Assembly (NCBI GenBank): GCA_913009535.1
Contig: CAJVXR010000006.1
Location: 1 to 35,720 of the forward strand
DNA length: 35,720 bases
Source: an uncultured Flavobacteriales bacterium
GTDB lineage: Bacteria > Bacteroidota > Bacteroidia > Flavobacteriales > Flavobacteriaceae
Reading direction: 5' to 3'
Shown here piece by piece: positions 15,588 to 24,793 of the stretch. A program made the position numbers and the translations under genes. Position 1 is the stretch's first letter, and each line of letters starts with the position of its first letter. The notes beneath the pieces were generated by a model. The model saw only the letters and a list, made by a program, of their open reading frames with translations, did not search any database and was not told the DNA's origin.

Positions 15588-16667
15588 ATGAATAATATAA
15601 AGACTGATAAGCCTATTAATATTAGAAGAGGAGAAGAGTTAGATATTCTCAAGCTCCAAAAGTATTTATCAATTAACTTATCAAAATCCACTAATATTGA
15701 AATCTCACAATTTCCAAATGGATTTTCAAATTTAACTTATTTAATTAAGCAAGATTCAACAGAATACATTCTAAGAAGGGGGCCTCATGGTGCGACAGTA
15801 AAATCAGGGCATGATATGCATAGAGAGTTTAAGATCTTGACAAAACTAAAACAAGTTTACAGCAAGGTTCCTAAAACAATTCACTATTGTGAAGATAAAT
15901 CTATAATTGGTGCACCATTTTATTTAATGGAGAGAGTTAGAGGAGTAATATTAAGATCAAATAATATAAGTGATGAATTAATTTCACCCGAGAAAATGTC
16001 AAAAATCGCGGACAGTTTTATCGAAAATTTTAATGAAATACATTCGATTGATATATATAAAACGAAATTAAACGAAATTGGCAAAGCTGGCGGTTATAAT
16101 AAAAGACAAATCGAAGGTTGGGTTAAAAGATATGAAAAGTCAAAAGTTGATGATTTTCCATTATTAGAAAAAACAGCTAAATGGCTATATAATAACACAC
16201 CTAACGATGATTTAACTTCTTTAATTCATAATGATTACAAATATGATAATATAGTTTTAGACACAAATGATTTATCTCAAATTAGATCTGTTTTAGATTG
16301 GGAAATGTGTACAATAGGAAATCCATTAATGGATCTTGGTACTACCCTGGGGTATTGGACTAACCATAATGACACTGATCTCATGAAAAAATTAAATTTT
16401 AATCCAAGTTCAGTAATTGGAAACCCAACTAGAGAAGAACTTGTCCATAGATACTCTCTTAAATCAAATAAAAATATAAATAATATAATATTCTATTATG
16501 TGTATGGTGTGTTTAAAATATCCATAATAGTTCAACAAATCTATTATAGGTACAAACTTGGCCTAACTAAAGATAAAAGATTTGAGAAGCTAGACATAGT
16601 AATAAATGATTTAGCACTAGTTGCTAATCAAGCAATAGAAAGAAAAAAGATAGACAACTTATTTTAA
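15588..16667 (+). CDS. APH-type phosphotransferase (ACAD10/11 kinase-domain-like, LvaA-like)
   Basis: Kinase-fold protein of 359 residues. The nucleotide loop FPNGFSNLTY is at 42-51, an Arg-rich LRRGPHG at 62-68, the catalytic loop HNDYKYDN at 214-221 (Asp216, Asn221), and LDWEMCTIGNP at 236-246 with metal-binding Asp237. It resembles the kinase half of ACAD10/11 and LvaA far more than aminoglycoside resistance kinases. The expected role is phosphorylation of a hydroxyl on an acyl-CoA (4-hydroxy) so that the partner dehydrogenase can remove it. Levulinate operons carry a small LvaB partner next to LvaA; none is found here. Last gene of the plus-strand cluster; a hairpin terminator follows at 16697-16730. 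Confidence 0.87.
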   Translation: MNNIKTDKPINIRRGEELDILKLQKYLSINLSKSTNIEISQFPNGFSNLTYLIKQDSTEYILRRGPHGATVKSGHDMHREFKILTKLKQVYSKVPKTIHYCEDKSIIGAPFYLMERVRGVILRSNNISDELISPEKMSKIADSFIENFNEIHSIDIYKTKLNEIGKAGGYNKRQIEGWVKRYEKSKVDDFPLLEKTAKWLYNNTPNDDLTSLIHNDYKYDNIVLDTNDLSQIRSVLDWEMCTIGNPLMDLGTTLGYWTNHNDTDLMKKLNFNPSSVIGNPTREELVHRYSLKSNKNINNIIFYYVYGVFKISIIVQQIYYRYKLGLTKDKRFEKLDIVINDLALVANQAIERKKIDNLF

Positions 16668-16690
16668 TAATTACTTAACTAGATATGTTG

Positions 16691-16730
16691 AAATAAAAAG
16701 TGGTTAATTAAGTTATACTTAATCCACTTT
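16691..16730 (-). terminator. Intrinsic terminator of metG, shared with the convergent acyl-CoA operon
   Basis: AAAGTGG (16697-16703) pairs with CCACTTT (16724-16730), and ATTAAG (16707-16712) with CTTAAT (16718-16723), with a bulged TTA and loop TTATA: 13 pairs. Read on the minus strand it is followed by TTTTTATTT, a good U tract. Its stem overlaps the last codons of metG. Read on the plus strand the T run is short, so it may only partly stop the APH-kinase transcript. Confidence 0.65.
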
Positions 16731-18753
16731 CTATGTTAATATTTTCTGTTGAGAGGAAAACCTCATTATCATTCTGATCTTTTGTAAGCAAAACCATTCC
16801 TTGGCTTGTTACACCAGCAATTATTTTAGATTCTAGATTCGTTAAAACAACTACTTTTGTACCGATTATTTTTGCTGGATCATATGATTTAGCAATTCCA
16901 CTTACTATAGATCTAACTTCGTTTCCAATGTCAATTTTTAGTGAAAGAAGTTTTTTGGATTTTTGGATTTTCGAAGCTTCTAAAATTGTTCCTATTTTAA
17001 GACTAGCTTTAGAAAAATCTGAGTAGCTTATTTCTTTTTTTTTATTTGGAATAGCTCTAGATTTCTTAGAATTATTAAGTTTTATAATTTGAAAATCAAT
17101 CTCTTTATCCTCAATTTTACTAAATAATAATTCAGCTTTATTAATTATAACTCCTGTACTAACAATTAACTTTTTTTGAGATAAATTCTCCCAAGACCAT
17201 TCTAAAGTATGAGATTTGGAGTTTAACATAGATTGTAGCTTAATAGATGTCTTTGGTAAAAAAGGTTCACATATTACAGATAATATAGCTGATATTTGTA
17301 AAGAGACATACATTACTGTTTCAACTCTTATTTTATCTTCTTTTATGACTTTCCAAGGCTCCTGCTCAGCAAGGTATTTATTACCAATTCTAGCAATGTT
17401 AATTAACTCGTTACACGCTTCTCTAAATCTATAATTATGTACGGATTTTTCGATTTTAGATATTGATTCATAGATAGTGTCCAATACTTGAATATCAATA
17501 TCTAAAAATTTGTTTTTGTCTGGAACAGAACCTTCATAATATTTGTTCGTAAGTACTACTACTCGATTAATGAAATTTCCAAAAATAGCAACTAGTTCAT
17601 TATTGTTTTTAGCCTGAAAATCTTTCCAGGTAAAGTCATTATCTTTAGTCTCAGGCGCATTAGAGGTTAAAACATACCTAAGTACATCTTGTTTTTCCGG
17701 GAAATCAATTAAGTATTCTGGTAACCAAACAGCCCAGTTTTTTGAAGTAGATATTTTATCTCCTTCTAAATTTAAGAACTCATTAGCAGGAACGTTTTTT
17801 GGTAAAATATAAGATCCCTCTGCTTTAAGCATTGCCGGGAATATAATACAGTGAAAAACGATATTATCTTTACCAATAAAATGTACTAGTTCTGTATCAG
17901 GATCCTTCCAATAACTTTCCCAGTTTTTATTATTTTCTTTCGCCCATTCTATTGTTGATGATATATATCCAATTGGAGCATCAAACCAAACATACAATAC
18001 TTTACCTTCTGCATCATTCAATGGAACTGGAACACCCCATTCTAAATCTCTAGTTACCGCTCTAGGTCTTAAACCATCATCTAACCAAGATTTACATTGT
18101 CCATATACATTTGATTTCCAGTCAGACTTGTGACTTTTTAAAATCCAGTCTTCTAAGAATGATTGATGATCATCTAATTTTAGATACCAATGTTTAGTTT
18201 TTTTAAGCTGTGGACTAAGTCCAGTTAAAGAAGATTTAGGGTTTATTAAATCTATCGCATTATGACTAGTTCCACACTTCTCACATTGGTCAGCATAGGA
18301 ATCTGGATTATGACATTTAGGACATGTACCAACTATGAATCTGTCAGCTAAAAATTGGTTAGCAGATTCGTCATAGAACTGTTCAGATTCAATCTCACTA
18401 AATTGGTTATTATCATTTAATTTTACGAAAAAATCGCTAGCAGTCTTATGATGAATTTTAGAAGAAGTTCGTGAATAATTATCAAATGAAATTCCAAATT
18501 CAACAAAGGATTCTTTAATTATCGTGTGGTATTTATCAACTATAACTTGAGGATTAACTCCTTCTTTTTTAGCTTTTAAGGTAATAGGAACACCATGCTC
18601 GTCACTACCACAAACAAATAACACATCATTTCCTTTAATTCTTAAAAACCTTGAATAAATATCTGCAGGAATATAAACTCCAGCAAGATGGCCTATATGA
18701 ATAGGTCCATTTGTATAAGGTAATGCCGCTGTTATTGTGTATCTTTTACTCAA
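16708..18753 (-). CDS. metG: Methionyl-tRNA synthetase with C-terminal tRNA-binding domain
   Basis: Charges tRNA-Met. The 681 residues cover the class I catalytic domain with HIGH at 19-22, the zinc knuckle cysteines 144, 147, 157 and 160, the KMSKS-type loop KISTS at 333-337, the anticodon-binding helices, and a C-terminal Trbp111/EMAP-like OB domain (about 575-681). The full set is typical for Bacteroidota. The start is a TTG at 18753-18751: the frame has no ATG before the upstream in-frame stop, and family N-termini begin just here (KRYTITAALPYTNG). A 12-codon mini-ORF ends in a TGA that overlaps this TTG. Terminated by the hairpin at 16691-16730. Confidence 0.95.
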   Translation of the reverse strand: MSKRYTITAALPYTNGPIHIGHLAGVYIPADIYSRFLRIKGNDVLFVCGSDEHGVPITLKAKKEGVNPQVIVDKYHTIIKESFVEFGISFDNYSRTSSKIHHKTASDFFVKLNDNNQFSEIESEQFYDESANQFLADRFIVGTCPKCHNPDSYADQCEKCGTSHNAIDLINPKSSLTGLSPQLKKTKHWYLKLDDHQSFLEDWILKSHKSDWKSNVYGQCKSWLDDGLRPRAVTRDLEWGVPVPLNDAEGKVLYVWFDAPIGYISSTIEWAKENNKNWESYWKDPDTELVHFIGKDNIVFHCIIFPAMLKAEGSYILPKNVPANEFLNLEGDKISTSKNWAVWLPEYLIDFPEKQDVLRYVLTSNAPETKDNDFTWKDFQAKNNNELVAIFGNFINRVVVLTNKYYEGSVPDKNKFLDIDIQVLDTIYESISKIEKSVHNYRFREACNELINIARIGNKYLAEQEPWKVIKEDKIRVETVMYVSLQISAILSVICEPFLPKTSIKLQSMLNSKSHTLEWSWENLSQKKLIVSTGVIINKAELLFSKIEDKEIDFQIIKLNNSKKSRAIPNKKKEISYSDFSKASLKIGTILEASKIQKSKKLLSLKIDIGNEVRSIVSGIAKSYDPAKIIGTKVVVLTNLESKIIAGVTSQGMVLLTKDQNDNEVFLSTENINIESGLSIT

Positions 18754-18788
18754 AGTATATTTATTGGTATATCTGTAAAAGTAAACAT
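18750..18788 (-). CDS. Possible 12-residue leader ORF overlapping the metG start
   Basis: ATG at 18788-18786 opens a 12-codon frame (MFTFTDIPINIL) whose TGA stop at 18752-18750 shares bases with the TTG start of metG (TTGA). This is the arrangement of translational coupling. The peptide has no Met-rich stretch and no attenuator hairpin was found, so the ORF may be chance. Confidence 0.2.
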   Translation of the reverse strand: MFTFTDIPINIL

Positions 18789-18850
18789 TTTATCAGTTAA
18801 TATAAAAATGATTTTTATATAACTTTAATATATTAGCATTATTTATTATT

Positions 18851-19870
18851 ATGAAATTTAAAATTATATATTATACTTTTATTTATATTACTATTATTAT
18901 AAATATGACAGTTCATAGCCAAACAGATTATAAGACATCAAGCAAGTTGAAAACAAAATTAATACAACCTGAGTATCTAAAATCTGGTGATACAATATCA
19001 ATTGTAGCTCCTTCAGGGGTACTGAACGATTTCGAAAATAAAATCAAACTAGCAATAGAAATATTTGAAGGCTGGGGACTTAATGTAAAATTAGGTAAAC
19101 ATATTTATAATAAAAATGGTCATTTTGCAGGAACTGATAAGCAAAGAGCAAGTGACTTTCAAATAGCCCTAGACAACAAAAACATTAAAGCTATATGGTG
19201 TGCAAGAGGTGGTTACGGTACAGTTAGAATTATTGATGATTTGAGTTTCAAAACCTATTTAAAAAATCCTAAATGGATTATAGGTTTTTCAGATATAACA
19301 GTAATTCACAATAGGCTAAATATCCTTAACAGTGAATCCATTCATGCTATTATGCCTTCGGGAATTGAAAACTTAGAACCTAGTAATGAATCCATAACTA
19401 AATTGAAAAACATTTTATTTGGGAAAGGTTTATCTTATACGATAAATTCAAATAAAAATAATAAAAAAGGGGATACACGGGGGGTTCTTGTTGGAGGTAA
19501 TCTCACTCTTATTCAAACTTTAATTGGCTCAAATACTCAATTAGAAACAGATAATAAAATACTGTTTATTGAAGACGTTGGTGAGTATGCATATCATATT
19601 GACAGAATGCTACATAGCTTGAAAAGATCTGGGTATTTTGAAAAATGTAGTGGGTTAATAGTCGGTCAAATTAGTGATATTAAGAAAAATAGCACAGATT
19701 TTGGGATGACTATAAATGAACTAATATTAGATTTACTAAAAGAATATGATTTTCCTGTTTTATTTGATTTTCCTGCTGGACACGAAAAATTAAACTATCC
19801 AATGATTTTAGGCAGAGAAGTAAGACTTAGTGTTAGTGAAAGCGAAAGTGAAGTTGATTTTTATAACTAA
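18851..19870 (+). CDS. LD-carboxypeptidase, S66 family, secreted or envelope form
   Basis: Serine peptidase that trims the terminal D-Ala from murein tetrapeptides in peptidoglycan recycling. It has 339 residues. The first ~25 form a hydrophobic signal peptide ending near HSQ, unlike the cytoplasmic E. coli LdcA. Family motifs: GDTISIVAPSG near residue 50, CARGGYGTVR, GFSDIT with nucleophile Ser147, then the Glu (EDVGE) and His (PAGHEK) regions of the Ser-Glu-His triad. The C-terminus ends in an acidic Ser-Glu repeat (SVSESESEV). It is transcribed divergently from metG; no clear promoter box was found in the 97-base gap. Its stop overlaps the mfd stop on the other strand by 4 bases. Confidence 0.88.
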   Translation: MKFKIIYYTFIYITIIINMTVHSQTDYKTSSKLKTKLIQPEYLKSGDTISIVAPSGVLNDFENKIKLAIEIFEGWGLNVKLGKHIYNKNGHFAGTDKQRASDFQIALDNKNIKAIWCARGGYGTVRIIDDLSFKTYLKNPKWIIGFSDITVIHNRLNILNSESIHAIMPSGIENLEPSNESITKLKNILFGKGLSYTINSNKNNKKGDTRGVLVGGNLTLIQTLIGSNTQLETDNKILFIEDVGEYAYHIDRMLHSLKRSGYFEKCSGLIVGQISDIKKNSTDFGMTINELILDLLKEYDFPVLFDFPAGHEKLNYPMILGREVRLSVSESESEVDFYN

Positions 19871-22800
19871 GATTTTATATTTTCTAAAAATAATAAAGCT
19901 TTGTCAATATTTTCTATTTTTTTGATGGTCAACACTAATTTAGATCCATTTAAAGTTGACTTTTCTTTAAGATTACAATTTTGAGAATTTAAACTCACAA
20001 AATTTAAAATTGAAGTGAAAATAGAGGACTTAAAGTAATTACTATTTTTGTCTTTTATGAAATAAGCCTTCATAATTCCTTTTTTCATAACTAGTTTTTC
20101 AAAACCTAACTCTATTGCAGCCCATTTAATCTTAACAGTCATTAAAAGATCTTCAACTTGATATGGAATATTTCCAAATCTATCCTCTAGCATTATTTCG
20201 AAATTACTAAGTTGTGATACATTAAATATTTTATTTAGCTCTGAATAAAGCTGTAACCTTTCATTTACAGATTTTATATATGAATCTGGAAATAATAATT
20301 CAAAATCTGTATCTATAGAAACTTCTCTCACATAATCTTCAGGCTTTTCATCACTATACAAATCTTTAAATTCATTTTGCTTAAGCTCTGTTATAGTTTC
20401 ATTTAATATTTTTTGATAAGTTTCAAACCCCATGTCGTTAATAAATCCACTTTGTTCTCCACCAAGTAAATCTCCTGCACCTCTAATTTCTAAATCCTTC
20501 ATAGCTATATTAAATCCACTGCCTAATGCTGTATGTTCTTCCAAAGCGGTAATTCGTTTTCTTGCATCATCAGTCATGGTTGAGTAATCAGGAGTTATGA
20601 AATAACAGAAAGCTCTTTTATTAGTTCTACCTACCCTACCCCTCATTTGATGTAAATCGCTTAAACCAAAATTATTAGCATTATTTATAAAAATAGTATT
20701 TGCATTAGGAACATCTAAGCCACTTTCAACAATCGTAGTACTCACCAATACATCAAAAGATCCATCCATAAAGTCCAACATTAATTGCTCTAGTTTCTTG
20801 CCTTCAAGTCTTCCGTGACCAACTTTTATTTTTGCTTCGGGAACTAATCTTTGTATTAAACCAGCAACTTCATTAATGTTTTCAATTCTATTATGAATAA
20901 AAAATACTTGACCTCCTCTAAGTATTTCTAATGTAATAGCATCTCTAATTATAGTTTCACTAAAACGAACAACTTCACTTGAGATTGGATACCTATTCGG
21001 CGGGGGAGTATTTATTATAGATAAATCTCTAGCAGCCATTAAACTAAACTGAAGTGTCCTTGGAATCGGAGTAGCCGATAAAGTTAAAACATCAACATTT
21101 TCTTTAATATTTTTTAATTTTTCTTTAATTGAGACTCCAAACTTTTGCTCTTCATCAACAATTAACAAACCTAAGTCTTTAAAATTTATATTTTTATTAA
21201 CTAGTTGATGGGTCCCAATTATGATATCTATTTTACCATTAGATATTTCTTCGATAATATTTTTTTTATCAGATGGACTTCTGAATCTATTTAGATAATC
21301 TATAGACACTGGAAAATCTCTTAATCTGGAAGAAAATGTTTTGTAATGTTGAAAAGCTAATATCGTAGTAGGTACCAAAATAGCTACTTGTTTGTTATTA
21401 TCAACAGCTTTAAAAGCAGCTCTAATTGCTATTTCAGTTTTTCCAAAACCAACATCACCGCAAATCAACCTGTCCATTGGACGAAGACTTTCCATGTCTT
21501 TTTTAACATCTGCAGTAGAGCTTACTTGATCAGGTGTGTCTTCATAAATAAAAGAGGCCTCTAATTCATGCTGAAGAGAACTATCTTGGGAATATTGAAA
21601 CCCTTTTTGATTTTTTCTTTTCGCATATAGCTTAATTAAATCATAAGCAATTACTTTAACTTTTGATCTTGTCTTTTGCTTTAATATTTTCCAAGCTTTA
21701 CTACCTAATTTGTATATTTTTGGAGCTTTGCCATCTTTACTATTATACTTGGTTATTTTGTGTAAAGAATGTATACTAAGATATAAGGTATCTCTATCTC
21801 CATAAATCAACTTTATTGATTCTTGCATTTTCCCTTCAACATCAATTTTTTTTAAGCCTCCAAATTTACCAATACCATGGTCAATATGAGTGATATAGTC
21901 TCCTACTTTTAACTTTGTAAGCTCTTTTATATTTAACGCTTGTTTTTTAGCGTAAACATCTTTTATTTTATACTTATGGTATCTGTCAAATACCTGGTGA
22001 TCTGTATAACAAATTATTTTATTATCATTATCTATAAAACCTTTAAAAAGAGGAAGAATAACTGGGATATAATTTACATCTAAATCAAGATTATCAAAAA
22101 TATCTGTGAATCTATTTAGTTGCTGTTTATTAGCACAGCATAAGTAATTTTTAAATCCAAGTTTAGCATAACTATTCAAATTATCAATTAATAATTCGAA
22201 GGATTTATTAAAAGATGGCTGAGGCTTGGTATTATAATTAATTATATTATTACTAAAAATAGAATTTGATCCTATTTCAACTAATTTATGTTTAATTAAG
22301 CTTTTTTTAATCTCTTTAGATGAGCTAAATAACTCTTTTGGTTGTAGTTGAACAGTAGTGCTAGACAGTTCTTTATATATTGTAACAGACTTGTCAAATA
22401 AAGTTTTAATTTCATTTAACAAAAACTTTGAACTCTTAGAAAATACTATACTTTCTGAAGGTAAAATATCCAGAAAACTTATTCTGTTTTCTATTTTTAT
22501 ATCTGATTGAATATTGGGGATTATTTTAATGTCATTATAACTAGTAATTGAAAGTTGAGATTCTAAATCAAATGATCTTATTCTAGTAATTTCATCTCCA
22601 AAAAATTCAATTCTATATGGCTCGTTATTCGAAAAAGAGAAGACATCAATGATCCCTCCTCTTACAGAAAAGTCACCAGGCTGAGTTACAAAATCTACCC
22701 TAGAGAATTCGTACTCAAATAGCATCTCATTAATAAAATCTATAGATAATTCATCTCCGACTTTAATTGCGAGTGTGTTTTTCTGCAGTTCTAATTTTGT

Positions 22801-23196
22801 AACTACTTTTTCAAATAAAGCTTTATAGTAGGTAACTACAATAAAACTTTCATTAACTGAATTAATCTTGTTAAGAACATCTGCTCTTAATAGGATATTT
22901 GAGTTATCAATATTGTTAGATGAATATGGGTTTTTATAACTCTCGGGATAAAAAAGAACCTTATTGTTGTTTAATTTTTCTAAATCATTGAAATGATACG
23001 CAGCAGTATCTTTATCCTCTAAGATAAATAAAATTGAAGTTGATTTTTTAGAAAAAATTGATGATATCACGAAGGATAATGAAGAACCAACTAACCCTTT
23101 TAAAAGTGTATTATTTTCATTTTTAGATATAGAAGTTTCAAGTTTTTGCATTTGCAAAGACTCAGCTAAAGATTGCGAGATATCTATATTACTCAC
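19867..23196 (-). CDS. mfd: Transcription-repair coupling factor
   Basis: ATP-driven DNA translocase that removes stalled RNA polymerase and recruits UvrA. The 1109 residues run from a UvrB-like N-terminal region, through the RNA polymerase-interacting CarD-like domain (LKVGDYITHIDHGIGKF), to the RecG-like helicase with Walker A GDVGFGKTE from residue 580, the DEEQ box from 681 and MRGRVGR, and end with the TRCF domain. The length is typical for Bacteroidota. The start is GTG at 23196-23194; an in-frame stop lies just upstream so no ATG is available. A -7 box TATATTTG lies 16 bases before it. It follows fbp with a 42-base gap. Confidence 0.95.
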   Translation of the reverse strand: MSNIDISQSLAESLQMQKLETSISKNENNTLLKGLVGSSLSFVISSIFSKKSTSILFILEDKDTAAYHFNDLEKLNNNKVLFYPESYKNPYSSNNIDNSNILLRADVLNKINSVNESFIVVTYYKALFEKVVTKLELQKNTLAIKVGDELSIDFINEMLFEYEFSRVDFVTQPGDFSVRGGIIDVFSFSNNEPYRIEFFGDEITRIRSFDLESQLSITSYNDIKIIPNIQSDIKIENRISFLDILPSESIVFSKSSKFLLNEIKTLFDKSVTIYKELSSTTVQLQPKELFSSSKEIKKSLIKHKLVEIGSNSIFSNNIINYNTKPQPSFNKSFELLIDNLNSYAKLGFKNYLCCANKQQLNRFTDIFDNLDLDVNYIPVILPLFKGFIDNDNKIICYTDHQVFDRYHKYKIKDVYAKKQALNIKELTKLKVGDYITHIDHGIGKFGGLKKIDVEGKMQESIKLIYGDRDTLYLSIHSLHKITKYNSKDGKAPKIYKLGSKAWKILKQKTRSKVKVIAYDLIKLYAKRKNQKGFQYSQDSSLQHELEASFIYEDTPDQVSSTADVKKDMESLRPMDRLICGDVGFGKTEIAIRAAFKAVDNNKQVAILVPTTILAFQHYKTFSSRLRDFPVSIDYLNRFRSPSDKKNIIEEISNGKIDIIIGTHQLVNKNINFKDLGLLIVDEEQKFGVSIKEKLKNIKENVDVLTLSATPIPRTLQFSLMAARDLSIINTPPPNRYPISSEVVRFSETIIRDAITLEILRGGQVFFIHNRIENINEVAGLIQRLVPEAKIKVGHGRLEGKKLEQLMLDFMDGSFDVLVSTTIVESGLDVPNANTIFINNANNFGLSDLHQMRGRVGRTNKRAFCYFITPDYSTMTDDARKRITALEEHTALGSGFNIAMKDLEIRGAGDLLGGEQSGFINDMGFETYQKILNETITELKQNEFKDLYSDEKPEDYVREVSIDTDFELLFPDSYIKSVNERLQLYSELNKIFNVSQLSNFEIMLEDRFGNIPYQVEDLLMTVKIKWAAIELGFEKLVMKKGIMKAYFIKDKNSNYFKSSIFTSILNFVSLNSQNCNLKEKSTLNGSKLVLTIKKIENIDKALLFLENIKS

Positions 23197-23212
23197 TTTT
23201 TAAATTTTGATG

Positions 23213-23220
23213 CAAATATA
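23213..23220 (-). promoter_or_regulatory. -7 promoter box for mfd
   Basis: TATATTTG on the minus strand matches TAnnTTTG exactly and is followed by CA; it ends 16 bases before the GTG start. No good -33 TTG is seen. The transcript leader would be only about 10 bases. Confidence 0.3.
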
Positions 23221-23238
23221 AAATTTGAAATTTGAAAT

Positions 23239-24243
23239 TTAATTATTATTCATGAAATATTTCAACTTTTTTACCATGTCTGAACTACCACAATAAAATG
23301 GTATACGCTGATGTAATTTACTAGGCTTGATATCTAGTATTCTGGAGTATCCATCAGTTGCTATCCCATGGGCTTGTTCACAAATAAATGCGATTGGGTT
23401 ACATTCATATAATAATCTCAACTTACCACTAGTGTTTTTTGAGGTATTTGGATACATATATATGCCACCCTTAATCATATTTCTATGAAAATCAGAAACT
23501 AGAGATCCAATATACCTTGATGTATAAGCTGATTTATCTGTTTCACTTTGACAATACTTGATGTAATCTTTTACACCCTTTGGAAATTGCACATAGTTAC
23601 CCTCATTTATGGAATAAATACTTCCATTTGCAGGAAATGTAATTTTTGGGTGGGATAAATAAAAAGTTCCAATAGCAGGGTTTAATGTAAATCCGTTAAC
23701 TCCATGACCTGTTGTATAAACCAACATTGTAGAGGTTCCGTAAATAATATAACCAGCAGCTACCTGCTTACAACCTTCTTGAAGAAAATCATCAAGAACT
23801 ACTTTAGATCCTGTTTTACTAACTCTTTTATAAATGGAGAAAATTGTGCCTACAGAAACATTAACATCGATGTTAGATGATCCGTCAAGCGGATCAATTA
23901 AAACGACATATTTATTATTGTTTAATTCATCAAGACTATTGATTGATATAAAATCCTCTTCTTCTTCACTAGCAATACCACAGACAATATTTCTATTTCT
24001 TAATGCATTTATAAATATATTATTAGCATAAAAATCAAGCTTTTGTTGTTCTTCACCTTGAGTATTAATAGTATTTCGGTCTCCAATTATATCCACAAGG
24101 CCTGCTTTATTGACTTGGAAGTTTACAACTTTAGCTGCTAGTCTTATAGAATTAATTAATGATGAAAGTTCACCGGAGGAATATTGAAAAGATTTTTGAT
24201 TTTCAATAATAAATTCTCCGAGAGTTTGGTTTTTATTTGTCAA
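23239..24243 (-). CDS. fbp: Fructose-1,6-bisphosphatase, class I
   Basis: Gluconeogenic phosphatase hydrolysing fructose 1,6-bisphosphate to fructose 6-phosphate. It has 334 residues, the usual class I length. The metal-binding motif [13 protein letters not shown] is present, as is an active-site region with YPNTSK and the C-terminal [12 protein letters not shown] segment. The start is a TTG at 24243-24241: the frame holds no ATG back to the upstream stop, and flavobacterial relatives begin a few residues before QTLGEFII, exactly as here. The gene lies divergently from the GNAT acetyltransferase and upstream of mfd. Confidence 0.93.
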   Translation of the reverse strand: MTNKNQTLGEFIIENQKSFQYSSGELSSLINSIRLAAKVVNFQVNKAGLVDIIGDRNTINTQGEEQQKLDFYANNIFINALRNRNIVCGIASEEEEDFISINSLDELNNNKYVVLIDPLDGSSNIDVNVSVGTIFSIYKRVSKTGSKVVLDDFLQEGCKQVAAGYIIYGTSTMLVYTTGHGVNGFTLNPAIGTFYLSHPKITFPANGSIYSINEGNYVQFPKGVKDYIKYCQSETDKSAYTSRYIGSLVSDFHRNMIKGGIYMYPNTSKNTSGKLRLLYECNPIAFICEQAHGIATDGYSRILDIKPSKLHQRIPFYCGSSDMVKKLKYFMNNN

Positions 24244-24295
24244 AACGTAAATCTTAATATTTTTTAAATTTAGATATAAATTTTTATTATATACC

Positions 24296-24303
24296 TATAT
24301 TTG
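24296..24303 (+). promoter_or_regulatory. -7 promoter box for the GNAT-aspartokinase pair
   Basis: TATATTTG at 24296-24303 matches TAnnTTTG and ends 16 bases before the ATG at 24320. No -33 TTG is evident in the 76-base divergent gap. Confidence 0.3.
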
Positions 24304-24319
24304 AGATTATATTTAGATT

Positions 24320-24790
24320 ATGAAAATTATAATAAAAGAGGCTGAAAAAGAGGATATGAAAGATGTAATAGCCCTTATAAAAGAGTTAGCTAAATTTGAG
24401 AAAGAACCTAAAGAAGTTGACATTGACTCTACAATACTTATCAACGATGGGTTTATAAAAAATTCATACTTTAAATGTTTTGTAGCAAAAAATGATAACA
24501 AAACAATTGGAGCTGCTGTAATATATAATAGATATTCTACATGGAAAGGTAGAACTATTCATCTTGAAGATTTAATAGTCACAGAAAAAATGAGAGGTAA
24601 CGGAATTGGAAGTTTACTGTTTGATTCAGTTATTAATTATGCTAAAAAATTAAATGTTAAAAGAGTATCCTGGGAGGTGATTAATTGGAATGAGAAAGCA
24701 ATAAAATTTTACCATAAAAAAGGAGCGCTAATAAAAAAAGACTGGAGTATTTTTCACCTAGATAATAATGGATTAAAAAAATATAAATAA
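24320..24790 (+). CDS. GNAT family N-acetyltransferase (diamine acetyltransferase-like)
   Basis: Cytoplasmic acetyltransferase of 156 residues. The acetyl-CoA pyrophosphate motif RGNGIGSLL lies in motif A (about residues 93-101), followed by VSWEVINWNEKAIKFYHKKG, the typical motif B end. The general sequence (KELAKFEKEP, LEDLIVTEKMRGNGIG, FYHKKGA) resembles spermidine/spermine or diamine N-acetyltransferases, but the substrate is a guess. It lies 3 bases before aspartokinase and is probably co-transcribed with it. Confidence 0.87.
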   Translation: MKIIIKEAEKEDMKDVIALIKELAKFEKEPKEVDIDSTILINDGFIKNSYFKCFVAKNDNKTIGAAVIYNRYSTWKGRTIHLEDLIVTEKMRGNGIGSLLFDSVINYAKKLNVKRVSWEVINWNEKAIKFYHKKGALIKKDWSIFHLDNNGLKKYK

Positions 24791-24793
24791 ACT

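Noticed and set aside
14384..16667. Naming the cluster as a true levulinate (lva) operon
   Set aside because: No LvaB homologue, a different gene order and extra genes (MaoC, crotonase, duplicated-domain dehydrogenase) are present; only the kinase-dehydrogenase logic is shared.
15588..16667. Aminoglycoside resistance kinase
   Set aside because: The gene matches the ACAD10/11 kinase-like branch of the APH fold and is embedded in an acyl-CoA operon.
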